A program made the position numbers and the translations under genes. Below are positions 54,521 through 64,000 of a stretch of 64,000 bases of DNA, piece after piece. The notes under the pieces are model-generated. The model was not told the origin of the DNA, did not search any database, and saw nothing but the letters and a program-made list of their open reading frames with translations. How positions within the stretch are numbered: position 1 is the stretch's first letter; each line of letters begins with the position of its first letter. This stretch comes from Isoperla grammatica (lineage: Eukaryota > Arthropoda > Insecta > Plecoptera > Perlodidae): the NCBI GenBank assembly GCA_945910005.1, contig OX246747.1, positions 5,080,274 to 5,144,273 on the forward strand. The letters are read 5' to 3'.

Positions 54521-55313
54521 TCTATATCACTGTCACTATCACTTACAGCACTGTAGTTAGCGTCGATTTCCATTAGTATATCTTCTGTTAGTTGACTTGA
54601 AGTTGAGACTACACTGGAGCTATCATCTTCAATGACGGAGCCGGAATCAGAGTCGTCGCCAGAAGCAGAGTGCGAACCAGAAGCAGACTGGGAGCCAGGT
54701 GCAGAGTGGGAGCCAGAAGAAGAGTCGGACGCCAGAAGCAGAGTGCGAACCAGAAGCAGACTGGGAGCCAGGTGCAGAGTGGGAGCCAGAAGCAGACTGG
54801 GAACCAGGTGCAGAGTGGGAGCCAGAAGAAGAGTCGGCGCCAGAAGCAGAGTGCGAACCAGAAGCAGACTGGGAGCCAGGTGCAGAGTGGGAGCCAGAAG
54901 AAGAGTGCGAACCAGAAGCAGACTGGGAGCCAGGTGCAGAGTGGGAGCCAGAAGAAGAGTCGGACGCCAGAAGCAGAGTGCGAACCAGAAGCAGACTGGG
55001 AGCCAGGTGCAGAGTGGGAGCCAGAAGCAGACTGGGAACCAGGTGCAGAGTGGGAGCCAGAAGAAGAGTCGGCGCCAGAAGCAGAGTGCGAACCAGAAGC
55101 AGACTGGGAGCCAGGTGCAGAGTGGGAGCCAGAAGAAGAGTGCGAACCAGAAGCAGACTGGGAGCCAGGTGCAGAGTGGGAGCCAGAAGAAGAGTCGGAC
55201 GCCAGAAGCCATAGCCGTGCGCGTTCGAGGGCATCCGGTTCAGCTTGATCCTCTCTGTCGATCTCTAAGAAGTCAAGAAGGCGGGCGGTCCTGACATAAT
55301 TGTCAATATAATC
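54505..55313 (-). CDS. Ser/Gly-repeat protein, second exon, with frame-switching repeats
   Basis: The exon follows TTCTTCTCCAG and opens with DYIDNYVRTARLLDFLEIDR, EDQAEPDALERARLWLLASD. A repeat of SSGSHSAPGSQSASGSHSAS type follows (54640-55215). The carboxyl end is acidic and ordered: GSVIEDDSSSVVSTSSQL, TEDILMEIDANYSAVSDSD and SDIDSSLV before a stop at 54505. Units contain either GTCGGACGCC or GTCGGCGCC, and that one-base difference shifts the frame. As the sequence stands, the repeat passes through three frames, and the N-terminal and C-terminal frames need compensating units to join. No function is recognised. Confidence 0.45.
54640..55215. repeat. Nested Ser/Gly-coding tandem array
   Basis: The basic blocks AGAAGCAGACTGGGAGCC, AGGTGCAGAGTGGGAGCC and AGAAGAAGAGTCGGACGCC recur in a higher-order order. 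The segment at about 54724-54960 is nearly repeated at about 54968-55204, so a unit of about 244 bases was itself duplicated. Confidence 0.85.
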
Positions 55314-55851
55314 CTGGAGAAGAAAAAAAAAATTTGTTTTATTCAACTCAATTAAATAATAATAATAACTGATTAAACTGTAATAGGCCTAAAGTAAAAT
55401 GCTTTGAAATTTACATATTTTGTATTATTTTTTTTTTAAATTAAACTCAATGAAATAAAAATTGATTTAACTGTAATAAGTTCAAATACTTTGAAAGCAT
55501 GGGTTATTTTATTGCACTGAGAGCTACACATTTTAACAATGGATTGGTGGTTACCAATAAAATATATGCAGCAATTTTATTTTGTATTTAATATTTAATA
55601 AAACTCAAATAATTGTTTTAACTGTAATCAGTTTAAATGCTTTGCATTTTATATCTATATTTTAATTAAACTCTATTAAATAATAACTCATTTAGACTGT
55701 AATATTTTAAAATGCTTTGAAAGCATGGGGTATTTTATTGCATCTGCATTTTAACAAGGAATTAATGGTTAAAACTTAAAAATATAATATATTATGCTAT
55801 GCAATAATTTCGTTATTATAATATTTAATATTAAGTTGTGTGTAACCTTAC
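55314..55851. other. AT-rich intron of the Ser/Gly-repeat gene
   Basis: The stretch is bounded by GTAAGG at 55851 and CTCCAG at 55314 on the minus strand. Inside, blocks such as AACTGTAAT, then TTTAAATGCTTTG recur several times with changes. Confidence 0.5.
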
Positions 55852-55920
55852 TTGATTTGGGCCTCTTCGTACCGTAGACATAGACGATATGCTTCTATCA
55901 TCATCACCATCATTCTTCAT
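55852..55920 (-). CDS. First exon of the Ser/Gly-repeat gene
   Basis: ATG at 55920 opens MKNDGDDDRSISSMSTVRRG, PNQ, exactly 23 codons, followed by GTAAGG. The next exon begins in phase. The acidic start and the splice signals support a real gene, though I know no relative. Confidence 0.45.
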
Positions 55921-56289
55921 TGCACTTATAATACACAGCACCTGCGCAACTTGTATGCATGAACGTACAAATATGAATGAGCCATTCAAATGAACTGAGG
56001 GCTATTCCAACATTATTGGAAACTCCAGATTTTGAGGAATTCCCGGCCAACGGTCATTTACCGTTGAATTCATTTTCGGCCACCAGATCATGTAGCGTTA
56101 CCAAGGCGGTGATGTCGGTAATGAGCTTCTTTTACCGACCGAAATTATAGTTTTTATTTTCACTACTAGGTGGTGCTACGAAAACAAATGCGCGCGCACT
56201 CGCGCCACGGAATTAAAATTTTAATCCCGGGCATTTCCCAACACGTCAGACGCACAGCTTATAATATACCATAACCTATAACATTCCAT

Positions 56290-56370
56290 TAGTTGTTATA
56301 GCCTAGTGGTTAAGTGCACCGAGACAGTTATGGCTGGATCCAATCTGCTCGGGCACGAAATCACGGTCAT
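56290..56370 (+). repeat. tRNA-like sequence, possible SINE head
   Basis: TATAGCCTAGTGGTTAAG matches a pol III A box well. The B-box position (GGCTGGATCCAATC) is only a fair match. No cloverleaf with a paired acceptor stem is evident, so this is a tRNA-derived relic and not a tRNA gene. Confidence 0.4.
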
Positions 56371-56392
56371 CACAATTTATTTTTTTTTCAAA

Positions 56393-56646
56393 ATGTGACA
56401 ATATTAAATAATTGTCACGTGGAACATCAGATGTACACTTGACGGATAGAGTGCGTTAGTCTTGGCGCGCACTATTTAAAAATACAAAATAGATGTCCCG
56501 TGAATGGGAGGGGTTTCTCCCCTCTGGTCACACTCTGGACCTCTGTCCGCCATCTTGGAAAAAACCCTACGCCATCTTGAGTTAAACCCAGCCGCCATCT
56601 TGGGAAACACCCGCCGCCATGTGACAATATAAAATAATTGTCACGT
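56393..56646. promoter_or_regulatory. Palindrome pair and YY1-like motif cluster
   Basis: GTGACAAT, then a short AT spacer and ATTGTCACGTG occurs twice (56395-56424 and 56617-56646), a palindrome that includes the E-box CACGTG. Between and beside them GCCATCTTG occurs three times (about 56549, 56571 and 56593), and a diverged GCCATGTGA and an inverse AAATGGCGG follow. GCCATCTTG with AAnATGGCGG is the YY1-type core in metazoan promoters. The cluster lies between divergent candidate starts at 55920 (minus) and 56848 (plus). A promoter role is inference. Confidence 0.4.
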
Positions 56647-56847
56647 GAGTAGGGAGAAAATGGCGGTTCTGGCACAGGACATGACATGACCTTTGACCTT
56701 GACCCCGCCGCTGCCTGCCGTGAGGCGCTTGATTAGCCACCGTGTGACCTTGAACAAGTGCAATCCAAGTTGGCTCCGCCCACCGCTCACTGGTTGGAGA
56801 CGCGTTCGAGTTAAACTAACAGCTGAGTAGAGTATTTAGAAAAAAAA

Positions 56848-56893
56848 ATGGCTCATCCACAACAATCACAAGGCATTGTTGATGACACAGGTT
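56848..56893 (+). CDS. Candidate short first exon
   Basis: ATGGCTCATCC opens MAHPQQSQGIVDDTG and reaches CACAG before GTTCGT. The ATG follows a GC-rich, YY1-rich segment. No second exon is visible within 1.5 kb, and the donor is weak. Confidence 0.2.
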
Positions 56894-58384
56894 CGTCACC
56901 TACCTACTGCAATCATTGTGTATAGTTCAAACTTACTATGCATAGATCTCCGCAGTAAACAAATGAATATTCTAAGTATTTAATGAAATATAAAAAGTTT
57001 TAAAATATAGAAAAAATCAATAATAATTAGGGGTTAGATTATCATCGAAGTTGAGATGAGGTTAAGGGTACGATTAAAAAGAAATAAGATTATCAAAGAG
57101 TTCAATGTACTACTTTATTTATATCACCAACGTGCTACGCCATATCGAAAAGATTAGAAGTGCTATTTGCTACCATTTAAATGTTCGGATATGATCAACT
57201 TCTTTTCATCGCGGAGAGCTTAGCGAAAGCAAAAGAGAGAGAGAGAGAGAGAGATTGTGTTCCACCCACAGCTCTGCCGAGGGATCGTGAACCCTACCTT
57301 CTTAATATTCTCAAGAGAGCTATATCAGACTACAAGACTAGTGTTTGCATGTTCGTGTGATTGTGCATATTCCATAAAACGCATTTTTTTAAATAACCCA
57401 ATCACTTTTCATTCTTTACTGTTTTAAATACCCTGTATAAACTAACAGTATGTCAGTGACAATATATTACCAATGTTATTTCATGTAAACCACTCGAACC
57501 GAGGATATTACGCATCCCGTTGTTCTTTGATTTACACATTAAAATGTACATTTTTTTGCATGTATACAAATCAACAAAAAAAAGGCTCACCTAGTAATAT
57601 ATTTCAAATTTTTTAAAATTTTATAACAATGAAAGTTCTTAGTTGTTAATACCATGATCAAACTAATTGTCTTTTAAGTATAAATAGTGACACCATTAGA
57701 GTTGCTATGTTGCTTATCATCATGTGGTATGCTTGCGTCTAGAGATACGTTTTTTTTTTTGTGATATCGATTTTAGATACTGAATAGGTGAACTGAAATC
57801 AGTGAAAGTTTTGAAAACACTGCAAAATGCTAATTTTATAATAATATATAATCTCACACACCTGTTTCCAAAATCGAGCCAGGATGTGGTTAACCCTCCA
57901 ATCTCCGAGGCATAGAATCCATTAATAATAAAATAGAAAAATTCATACCAAATGTAAAATCAATCAATGCTAAAACACATATCTCTACTTATGTCATATC
58001 AAAATTGTTAATTTATTTTATTTTACTTCATACTTGCATCAATTTAAATAGAAACGGTTTTTATCTAGCTTGTTTTTTTGTCTATTTGAGGGTTACAGTG
58101 GTACATAGATTTATCGTGAATGTTATCTATAGTACATTAAGTTATTCAAGTTCTATATAGGATATGTTGAGATGGAAAGGATTTAAATAAGAGAGAAGTA
58201 CACACACGTAGATGATATTCTTTTATTATAATGTAATACAGATTTAATGTTACACTTAAAAAGTCAAACAAATAGTATATGTAAACCAGATGGTGAATCA
58301 CACTAGAGCAAGATATTCCAGTCTCTAATTCGAACTTTAGTGCGAATCACCTCCAGATATATTTACATTACATATACTTTACAA
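56894..58384. other. AT-rich stretch with a diverged copy of the palindrome arm
   Basis: At about 57173-57255 the sequence ATTTAAATG, then GGATATGAT and CTTTTC followed by a GA-rich tract resembles 63047-63170 in the same orientation. The rest shows no gene. It is the downstream flank of the polymerase relic. Confidence 0.4.
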
Positions 58385-61300
58385 TCACATTTTTTTAATT
58401 TTATAATGTCCATACGCAAATGTAGTAACACCATCAGAGTTGATGTAACGTTTATCATCGTATGGAGAGAGGGTCTGCTTCCTTTGTTTGATTGTATATA
58501 GTTCATGATTTATACTTCTAATAGATACCATACCAGCACTGTACATTTTTCGGAATAATAAACACTTTCTATAGTCAGCGTGTCGAATATGATGTTTTAA
58601 AGTTGCTCTTACAATGCCCTTACCCACTTTTTTATTATTATCAGAGTCATTAGCTAAAATGGAGTACATCTTAGCTCTCAAACCAACAAACTCTCGAACA
58701 GGCTTACCTTCCATTTCATCCTTAAATTTTCCCAGAACTTTCATGTTTTTCTTACTAAAAAGTGTGTGATCTTTAGGAAAATTAGACGTGTCAAACAAAT
58801 GTTCATCTGACTTCATGTCCTCGTAAAGATCTTTTGTTTCAATTTCGTAACACAGAGAGTCAGTATCAGTGAAAAGAAGCTGTGCTCGATTGCCATACTT
58901 ATTTTTTGTGTAATTGTAGTGAAAGTCATACATTACAGCTTTACTTAAATCTAAAATACTAAAGCCTGCATATATTGGACGGTTTAAAATAAGAGTTTTC
59001 TTCTTACTATGCACAGCTACTAAGTTATTTTGAAACATTTTAAATCCTTCAAAGGCGGGAGAAGCCACAAGTTTTAACATTCTTCTTTTATTGTTCACGA
59101 GTGTAACATTGATTCGTTTACGCATATTTTCTATTAATTTACCAAAAAGACTGTTGACCATCAATTTGTATAGATTACGCTCGAAGGTGTTGTGAGCATT
59201 CTGGCGTTTATTTGTGTTGAAATCTACATATGGCTTCAACCAAGGGCTTTGGCTAAATTCAAGCACTTTATGAACTTTTAAGAGCTTCATACCTAATGAT
59301 AGGTACTGCTTCAAATTTCTGTAGTGTATAATGTAGTTCTTTTTATTTTTTAGGTTTGGAGTCAACTTAGTGACTTTAGTATTCAACCTGATATCTAAAT
59401 CATCTACAAGATTTTCACTGTATGGCGATATCATATTCTTCGAAATAGTAATTTTTCTGGAGCTAGAGGATAATCATTATGTATATCATGTAACTCTACT
59501 GGATATTCCAAATCTACTTCTAATATGTAGCCGGTGTTTGAGTCGTTAGGTACATTCTCAAATGTAATATTTTCAATCTCACCTTTAGTCAACCATTTGA
59601 ACCCACTAATGGGGAGATAATCAGACATGGCCACACCGTATAGATTGTTACAATCCCAATACGTAATAAATTTGGATGGTTTATCAGAATCAAACCCCTC
59701 AACATATTTATTATTAGCTTCCGAGAATCGTTTAGATATTGTAGATACACCCCCTCTTATTCCATTTTCAATAAACAAGTACATATTCGGGTCTGTAAAC
59801 AATTCTAATTGAACACCAGTCATCTTCAAACAAGCATGGAATGTGAGACCAGAGCTGGTGTAATTGTGCGCTGGATCTAATCCGTAATTATCTAAACATA
59901 GTAATCTAAAATTTTCAAAAACATCAGCTAAAAGACATACATCAGTTTTTACGTATAAATCCTGATATTCACCAAGGTTTTTTATGTCGAAAGCTTTCCA
60001 AACATCGACAGCGTGTTTATAGTCAATATCACTTAAATCTTCACCTGTAAGAACATTGTGAAAGAACTTTTGTGCTGGTAGATTAGTTTCAAGAAATTTT
60101 TCTTCAGAATCAAGATAATCATATGGGAACACTCCCTTACGTAAAAGAAGATGAATTTTATCTTGATGAAAACATTTTTTAAGTGTTACAAACCGGTCAA
60201 TGCCGTAACCAACAAGATTATTTACCAATGAATCTAGTGAATCGTTTAAAAACTGGTACGAGTCAATGAAACGAAGATTTGATACAGAAAAAGAGATGTA
60301 CTTTTCAACAGTGTTGGGGATGACTGAAATTCTTCTGTTTTCAATTTTACCAAGTTTTTGCATTATTAGATGCGAGTCATATCCTCGTAGGTTATGAAAA
60401 ACAACTGGTATATATTTCGCTTGTGTGTAAGCTAGATTACATTTATTGTGGACGGCACCTCGATAAATACCATCTAAATGGTTGTGATCTCTTACTCGAT
60501 CCAAGCCTAAAGCTTTGTTGCAAATATGACAAATAACAGCTTCTTTAAATGATTTTTTGTCATGATCTGTCATAACTATAGGGACTACCTTGGACATAAT
60601 TTTACATAAGTTATCCTCTTCACTTAACATTGCATCTAAAAACTTGTCGACTGCTTGTGAACCCCGATAAACTACAGGTTGTTTTAAGGAGTTACCTTTA
60701 GAATCAACAATAACATAGGAAAATCCCGATGGTTCATGATTTGTGACTTGAGTTGTGTGTGATATATCACTTGTTTGGTCGCAACCTAAGATCTTTCTAG
60801 AAATACACTCAAAATCAGCATATATAATGAATGGTACTTTTAATGAGAATTGAACATCTTTGAATTTTAAAATATTGTCTTTATCGGTGGGTAATTGAAT
60901 TTTTTGTGGATCGTGTTGACTACATAATGTATGATGTTCCTCTCTTAGCTTTTGAGTAGTAAATCTATGTAGGCACAGATAACAGTAAAATTTTCTGTGT
61001 TCATGCTTTGTTAAAGAGTGTAAGAGTCGGTTGAAATCCTTAATGAGAAAGTAGTGTGAGTTGTTTTCATTCGATACGTACAATAAATTTACATGCTCTT
61101 CACAATGTACTTTTGTTATACGAATAGGGAATATATCTTTATCCCACCCAAAAACATTTATAGAAATATTATTGTTTTTCTCAAAAATATCAAGTTTTGA
61201 TAACTTTACTGGATAATCAATACCACTCATGTTAAGTTCTGATTCCAGATGTTCATATTTACTCACACGTTGCGAATTTTTAGTTTGTGGATAGAGATGC

Positions 61301-62154
61301 GCGAGAACTGACCATAGAAAGCATTTATTGTCGCGATAATTTTGTATGTTGACTATCGATTTAGATCATTTCAATTTTGATGGTAGAGGTATGTAGCTAC
61401 TCCCTGCTAGAGGCGCGTATTGTACAACTTTTAATTCTAAATAGTAAACATGTTCTAGACCCCAATTACTACCATCCTTTTGAAAAGTACTTGATAAAGC
61501 ATTAATTTTTTGAAATGCATCACTAAATTGATCATCAAAATCGTTTTCCTCAAGGAGTGTATAACACACGCTTCTAAAACAGGGAGACGTAAATTGAGGT
61601 TCACCTTCCATCTCCCGTGAAAACCGTACAAACATTGATATGTACCATTTAACACCTTTAAACGTACTAAGATTTTTCAAAACCAACTCTTTGACCTTAT
61701 CATTGTGGTTGTTTAAAAAAAGAAGCAGATCTCTCTCATACATAGTGTTTTTAAACTTGTATGATTTGGCGACTCCATCGAAAGATTCATCACAGGAAAC
61801 GTTATCAGCACATGGTCCGTTGTTAAAGCTGTCATCATCAACTTCCATAGGTGTCACTTCCGGATTGGCGGTTTTGATTGCAGATTCGAGCTTATGTTGA
61901 TGGACGTGTTTCAAATAATCATCTTTAATTGCGAACTCCTTTGTGCATAAAGCACATTGAAACAACATGGAGTGATCTCTCTTGACGTGATTTTTCAGGT
62001 TATCTTCACGTGTAAAAGAAGCAGGACACAATTTACACTTGAAGGATGTGGTGAGATTGTGGGCGACTCTCTTGTGACGTAGCAGTGCTCTTTTCCATTT
62101 GAAAGCTTCGTCACACACCTCACATACGTATGCACGATTCTTGGTAGATTCCAT
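58385..62154 (-). pseudogene. Protein-primed-type family B DNA polymerase with N-terminal zinc fingers, disrupted
   Basis: The minus-strand gene has three open parts. 62154-61366 (262 residues) holds three C2H2 fingers (CEVCDEAF, CKLCPASF, CALCTKEF) and a charged domain. A TGA at 61368-61366 interrupts the frame, which continues in the same phase to 59431. That part holds a further finger, exonuclease motif I (IYADFEC), an HNH-like CHIC, then RVRDHNHLDGIYRGAVHNKC, motif II (FHNLRGYDSH), motif III (YVKTDVCLLADVF) and polymerase motif A (WDCNNLYG). A single-base frame offset in an A run near 59450 then separates 59434-58385, which has motif B (YKLMVNSLFGK) and motif C (FTDTDSLCY). The catalytic residues look intact. 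Relatives occur in Polintons, adintovirus-like elements and bidnaviruses (family knowledge). No integrase, ATPase, protease or capsid gene is visible. The two breaks mark a relic. Confidence 0.85.
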
Positions 62155-62532
62155 CTCGTTGTACTTTCAAACTATATTAACAAGAGAGATGGATTAAGTT
62201 TTTGTTTAAGGTTTACAATTATCGCTAAACAATATGACATATACAAATTAACTATATTTACCTTGATTGGTAATAGAATGGTGTTTTCAGCTTGATAATG
62301 TATCGGTCGTAATGTGTGCAGAAGTGATTAGTTTTAGATATTCACTCTGTATTCATAAAAAAGAGGAACGAGTATGGATAAACGTAAAAATATGTCCCGT
62401 CTTGATTGTTTATCTTGAAATGTTTACAGTATGATAATACAAAAATAGTCAACTAAAGAGGTCTCTTGTAGTTATCCCTTCAATAGATTGTTAATGACTG
62501 AGCCGATCCTCAGTTTGATGACCTATTTAAAT
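62155..62532. other. Upstream region of the polymerase relic
   Basis: No gene is visible. It links the polymerase start to the palindrome arm at 62533 and should have held the promoter. Confidence 0.45.
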
Positions 62533-64000
62533 TAAATGAGCAACTGAGCGCGGACCGCGTAGAAAACGATTAAAAAGAAACGACGCGCTCCAAGCGGACG
62601 AAGCAGGAAGCTCACCGCTAAGATGAGGTTCTTACGATTGTTGAGTTAAACATAGGAACTTTACAATCTTCCAAATTAAATAAAGAATTAACTGTTTAAT
62701 AAAATAGCATTACGATCATTATCGTAGATTAAATTGTAAAGAAATCTAGACGATAGTGATAGTGTGTGCTGGAGTGGTTATCTAATAACTAAACACTTGC
62801 TCCACGCAAGGCTATCAACTTCCTGCGTGTGCATACATGTCAGTAGAAGAGTAGGTTAGTATTACTTATTATTCACTTCATGGGTATTAGGATGCAGACT
62901 CGCGAAGATAATATTATGGCTGTGAGCTGACAGAACTCGATGGGTAGTCAACACTAGAGTGAAGCGTATTATTTCATTTTTGTCAATTTTTTGTTTTTTT
63001 TTTACAATAATTAAACCATTTGTAAATACTATTTGTAAGCATTGTTAATTTAAATGCATGGATATGATTAACTGCTTTTCGTAACGTAGAACGCGTCTGT
63101 AAGTAAGGTCCCCTCGCACAAGTGTGCGTGTGTGAGAGAGAGAACCAGACAGACAGACAGAGAGAGCGACTAACATCTGATGCGACAAGATTGAACTTGC
63201 ATTACTTCCTTCAAACGCACGTGTGCTCAAGGTCAACAACACCACATGCAGCGAAATTCATGGACTAGATAACTCCAGACATAACATGTGGTGTTGTTGA
63301 CCTTGAGCACACGTGCGTTTGAAGGAAGTAATGCAAGTTCAATCTTGTCGCATCAGATGTTAGTCGCTCTCTCTGTCTGTCTGTCTGGTTCTCTCTCTCA
63401 CACACGCACACTTGTGCGAGGGGACCTTACTTACAGACGCGTTCTACGTTACGAAAAGCAGTTAATCATATCCATGCATTTAAATTAACAATGCTTACAA
63501 ATAGTATTTACAAATGGTTTAATTATTGTAAAAAAAAAACAAAAAATTGACAAAAATGAAATAATACGCTTCACTCTAGTGTTGACTACCCATCGAGTTC
63601 TGTCAGCTCACAGCCATAATATTATCTTCGCGAGTCTGCATCCTAATACCCATGAAGTGAATAATAAGTAATACTAACCTACTCTTCTACTGACATGTAT
63701 GCACACGCAGGAAGTTGATAGCCTTGCGTGGAGCAAGTGTTTAGTTATTAGATAACCACTCCAGCACACACTATCACTATCGTCTAGATTTCTTTACAAT
63801 TTAATCTACGATAATGATCGTAATGCTATTTTATTAAACAGTTAATTCTTTATTTAATTTGGAAGATTGTAAAGTTCCTATGTTTAACTCAACAATCGTA
63901 AGAACCTCATCTTAGCGGTGAGCTTCCTGCTTTGTCCGCTTGGAGCGCGTCGTTTCTTTTTAATCGTTTTCTACGCGGTCCGCGCTCAGTTGCTCATTTA
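62533..64000. repeat. Near-perfect palindrome, 716-bp arms, 36-bp spacer
   Basis: The left arm 62533-63248 and right arm 63285-64000 are inverted copies of equal length. I found one mismatch, at about 62601 against 63932 (GGACGAAG or GGACAAAG). The spacer 63249-63284 is not self-complementary. The right arm reaches the last base of the window, so its true length is unknown. Each arm contains a GA/CAGA-rich tract and an A10 or T10 run. An open 66-codon frame on both arms is only the same DNA read twice. Confidence 0.95.

Noticed and set aside
54609..55346. Phe/Leu/Trp-rich and Arg/Gln-rich frames across the Ser/Gly array
   Set aside because: They are other phases of the same repeat. Only the Ser/Gly phase joins ordered sequence at both ends.
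56290..56370. Functional tRNA gene
   Set aside because: The A box is good, but I could not pair an acceptor stem or find a proper anticodon arm.
62155..62532. A second small gene between polymerase and palindrome
   Set aside because: No frame of useful length with coding-like composition is present.
63045..63488. Two identical 66-residue genes facing each other
   Set aside because: They are the same DNA read on the two arms of the palindrome. The arm contains a GA/CAGA-rich tract and the frames start at GTG with no further support.
57000..64000. Complete Polinton/Maverick
   Set aside because: Only the polymerase is present. No integrase, packaging ATPase, protease or capsid frame was seen on either strand in this interval.

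Overview
The window is eukaryotic, repeat-dominated DNA from an animal, probably an aquatic invertebrate. A crustacean or other arthropod is my best guess, not a firm call. The reasons are intron-containing transposase genes with GT/AG junctions, a metazoan set of mobile elements (BEL/Pao and Ty3 LTR elements, an R2-type non-LTR element, a Penelope-like element, Harbinger, Kolobok, hAT, pogo/Tigger and Mutator-like DNA transposons), microsatellites, several satellite-like arrays, many short GGCCTA motifs in non-coding DNA, and very few convincing host exons. Nothing looks bacterial: there are no operons, ribosome binding sites or CRISPR arrays.

Layout. 1-4 kb: an R2-type reverse transcriptase broken at its catalytic motif, then a Penelope-like endonuclease with inverted ends. 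4-11 kb: a hAT MITE and graveyard copies of Harbinger, pogo/Tigger and a DUF7869-type transposase, then a convergent Harbinger transposase and Myb-like pair. 11-18.5 kb: Ty3 gag pieces, MITEs, a SINE-like family, two exons of an unknown gene, a Ty3 LTR and a very small foldback element. 20-22.4 kb: LINE, BEL and Mutator-like relics. 22.9-32.8 kb: a DNA transposon with 33-bp inverted ends and an AATT target duplication, whose transposase exon is split by a young 6.6-kb BEL/Pao element. 33.6-36.6 kb: a Harbinger-type pair around ten copies of a 100-bp repeat. 36.6-40.1 kb: a LINE 3' end interrupted by a full-length Kolobok in TTAA. 41.5-43.4 kb: a 77-bp satellite split by two different SINE-like insertions. 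45.3-55.3 kb: 45-bp, 87-bp and Ser/Gly-coding arrays, and an RCC1 plus SIAH-type RING reading frame. 58.4-64 kb: a disrupted protein-primed-type family B DNA polymerase beside a 1.47-kb near-perfect palindrome that runs off the window edge.

Most genes here serve element mobility and do not form a host pathway. Transposases act on the inverted ends around them, retroelement polyproteins copy their own RNA, and the polymerase relic would have copied a linear DNA element with inverted ends. The most informative features are the nested insertions, where target duplications give the order of events: the DUF7869-type transposon before the BEL element, the LINE before the Kolobok, and the satellite before the SINE-like copies. 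The polymerase beside the palindrome is the best candidate for an undescribed system. All calls come from reading the sequence by eye. No database search was run, and family names rest on recalled motifs.
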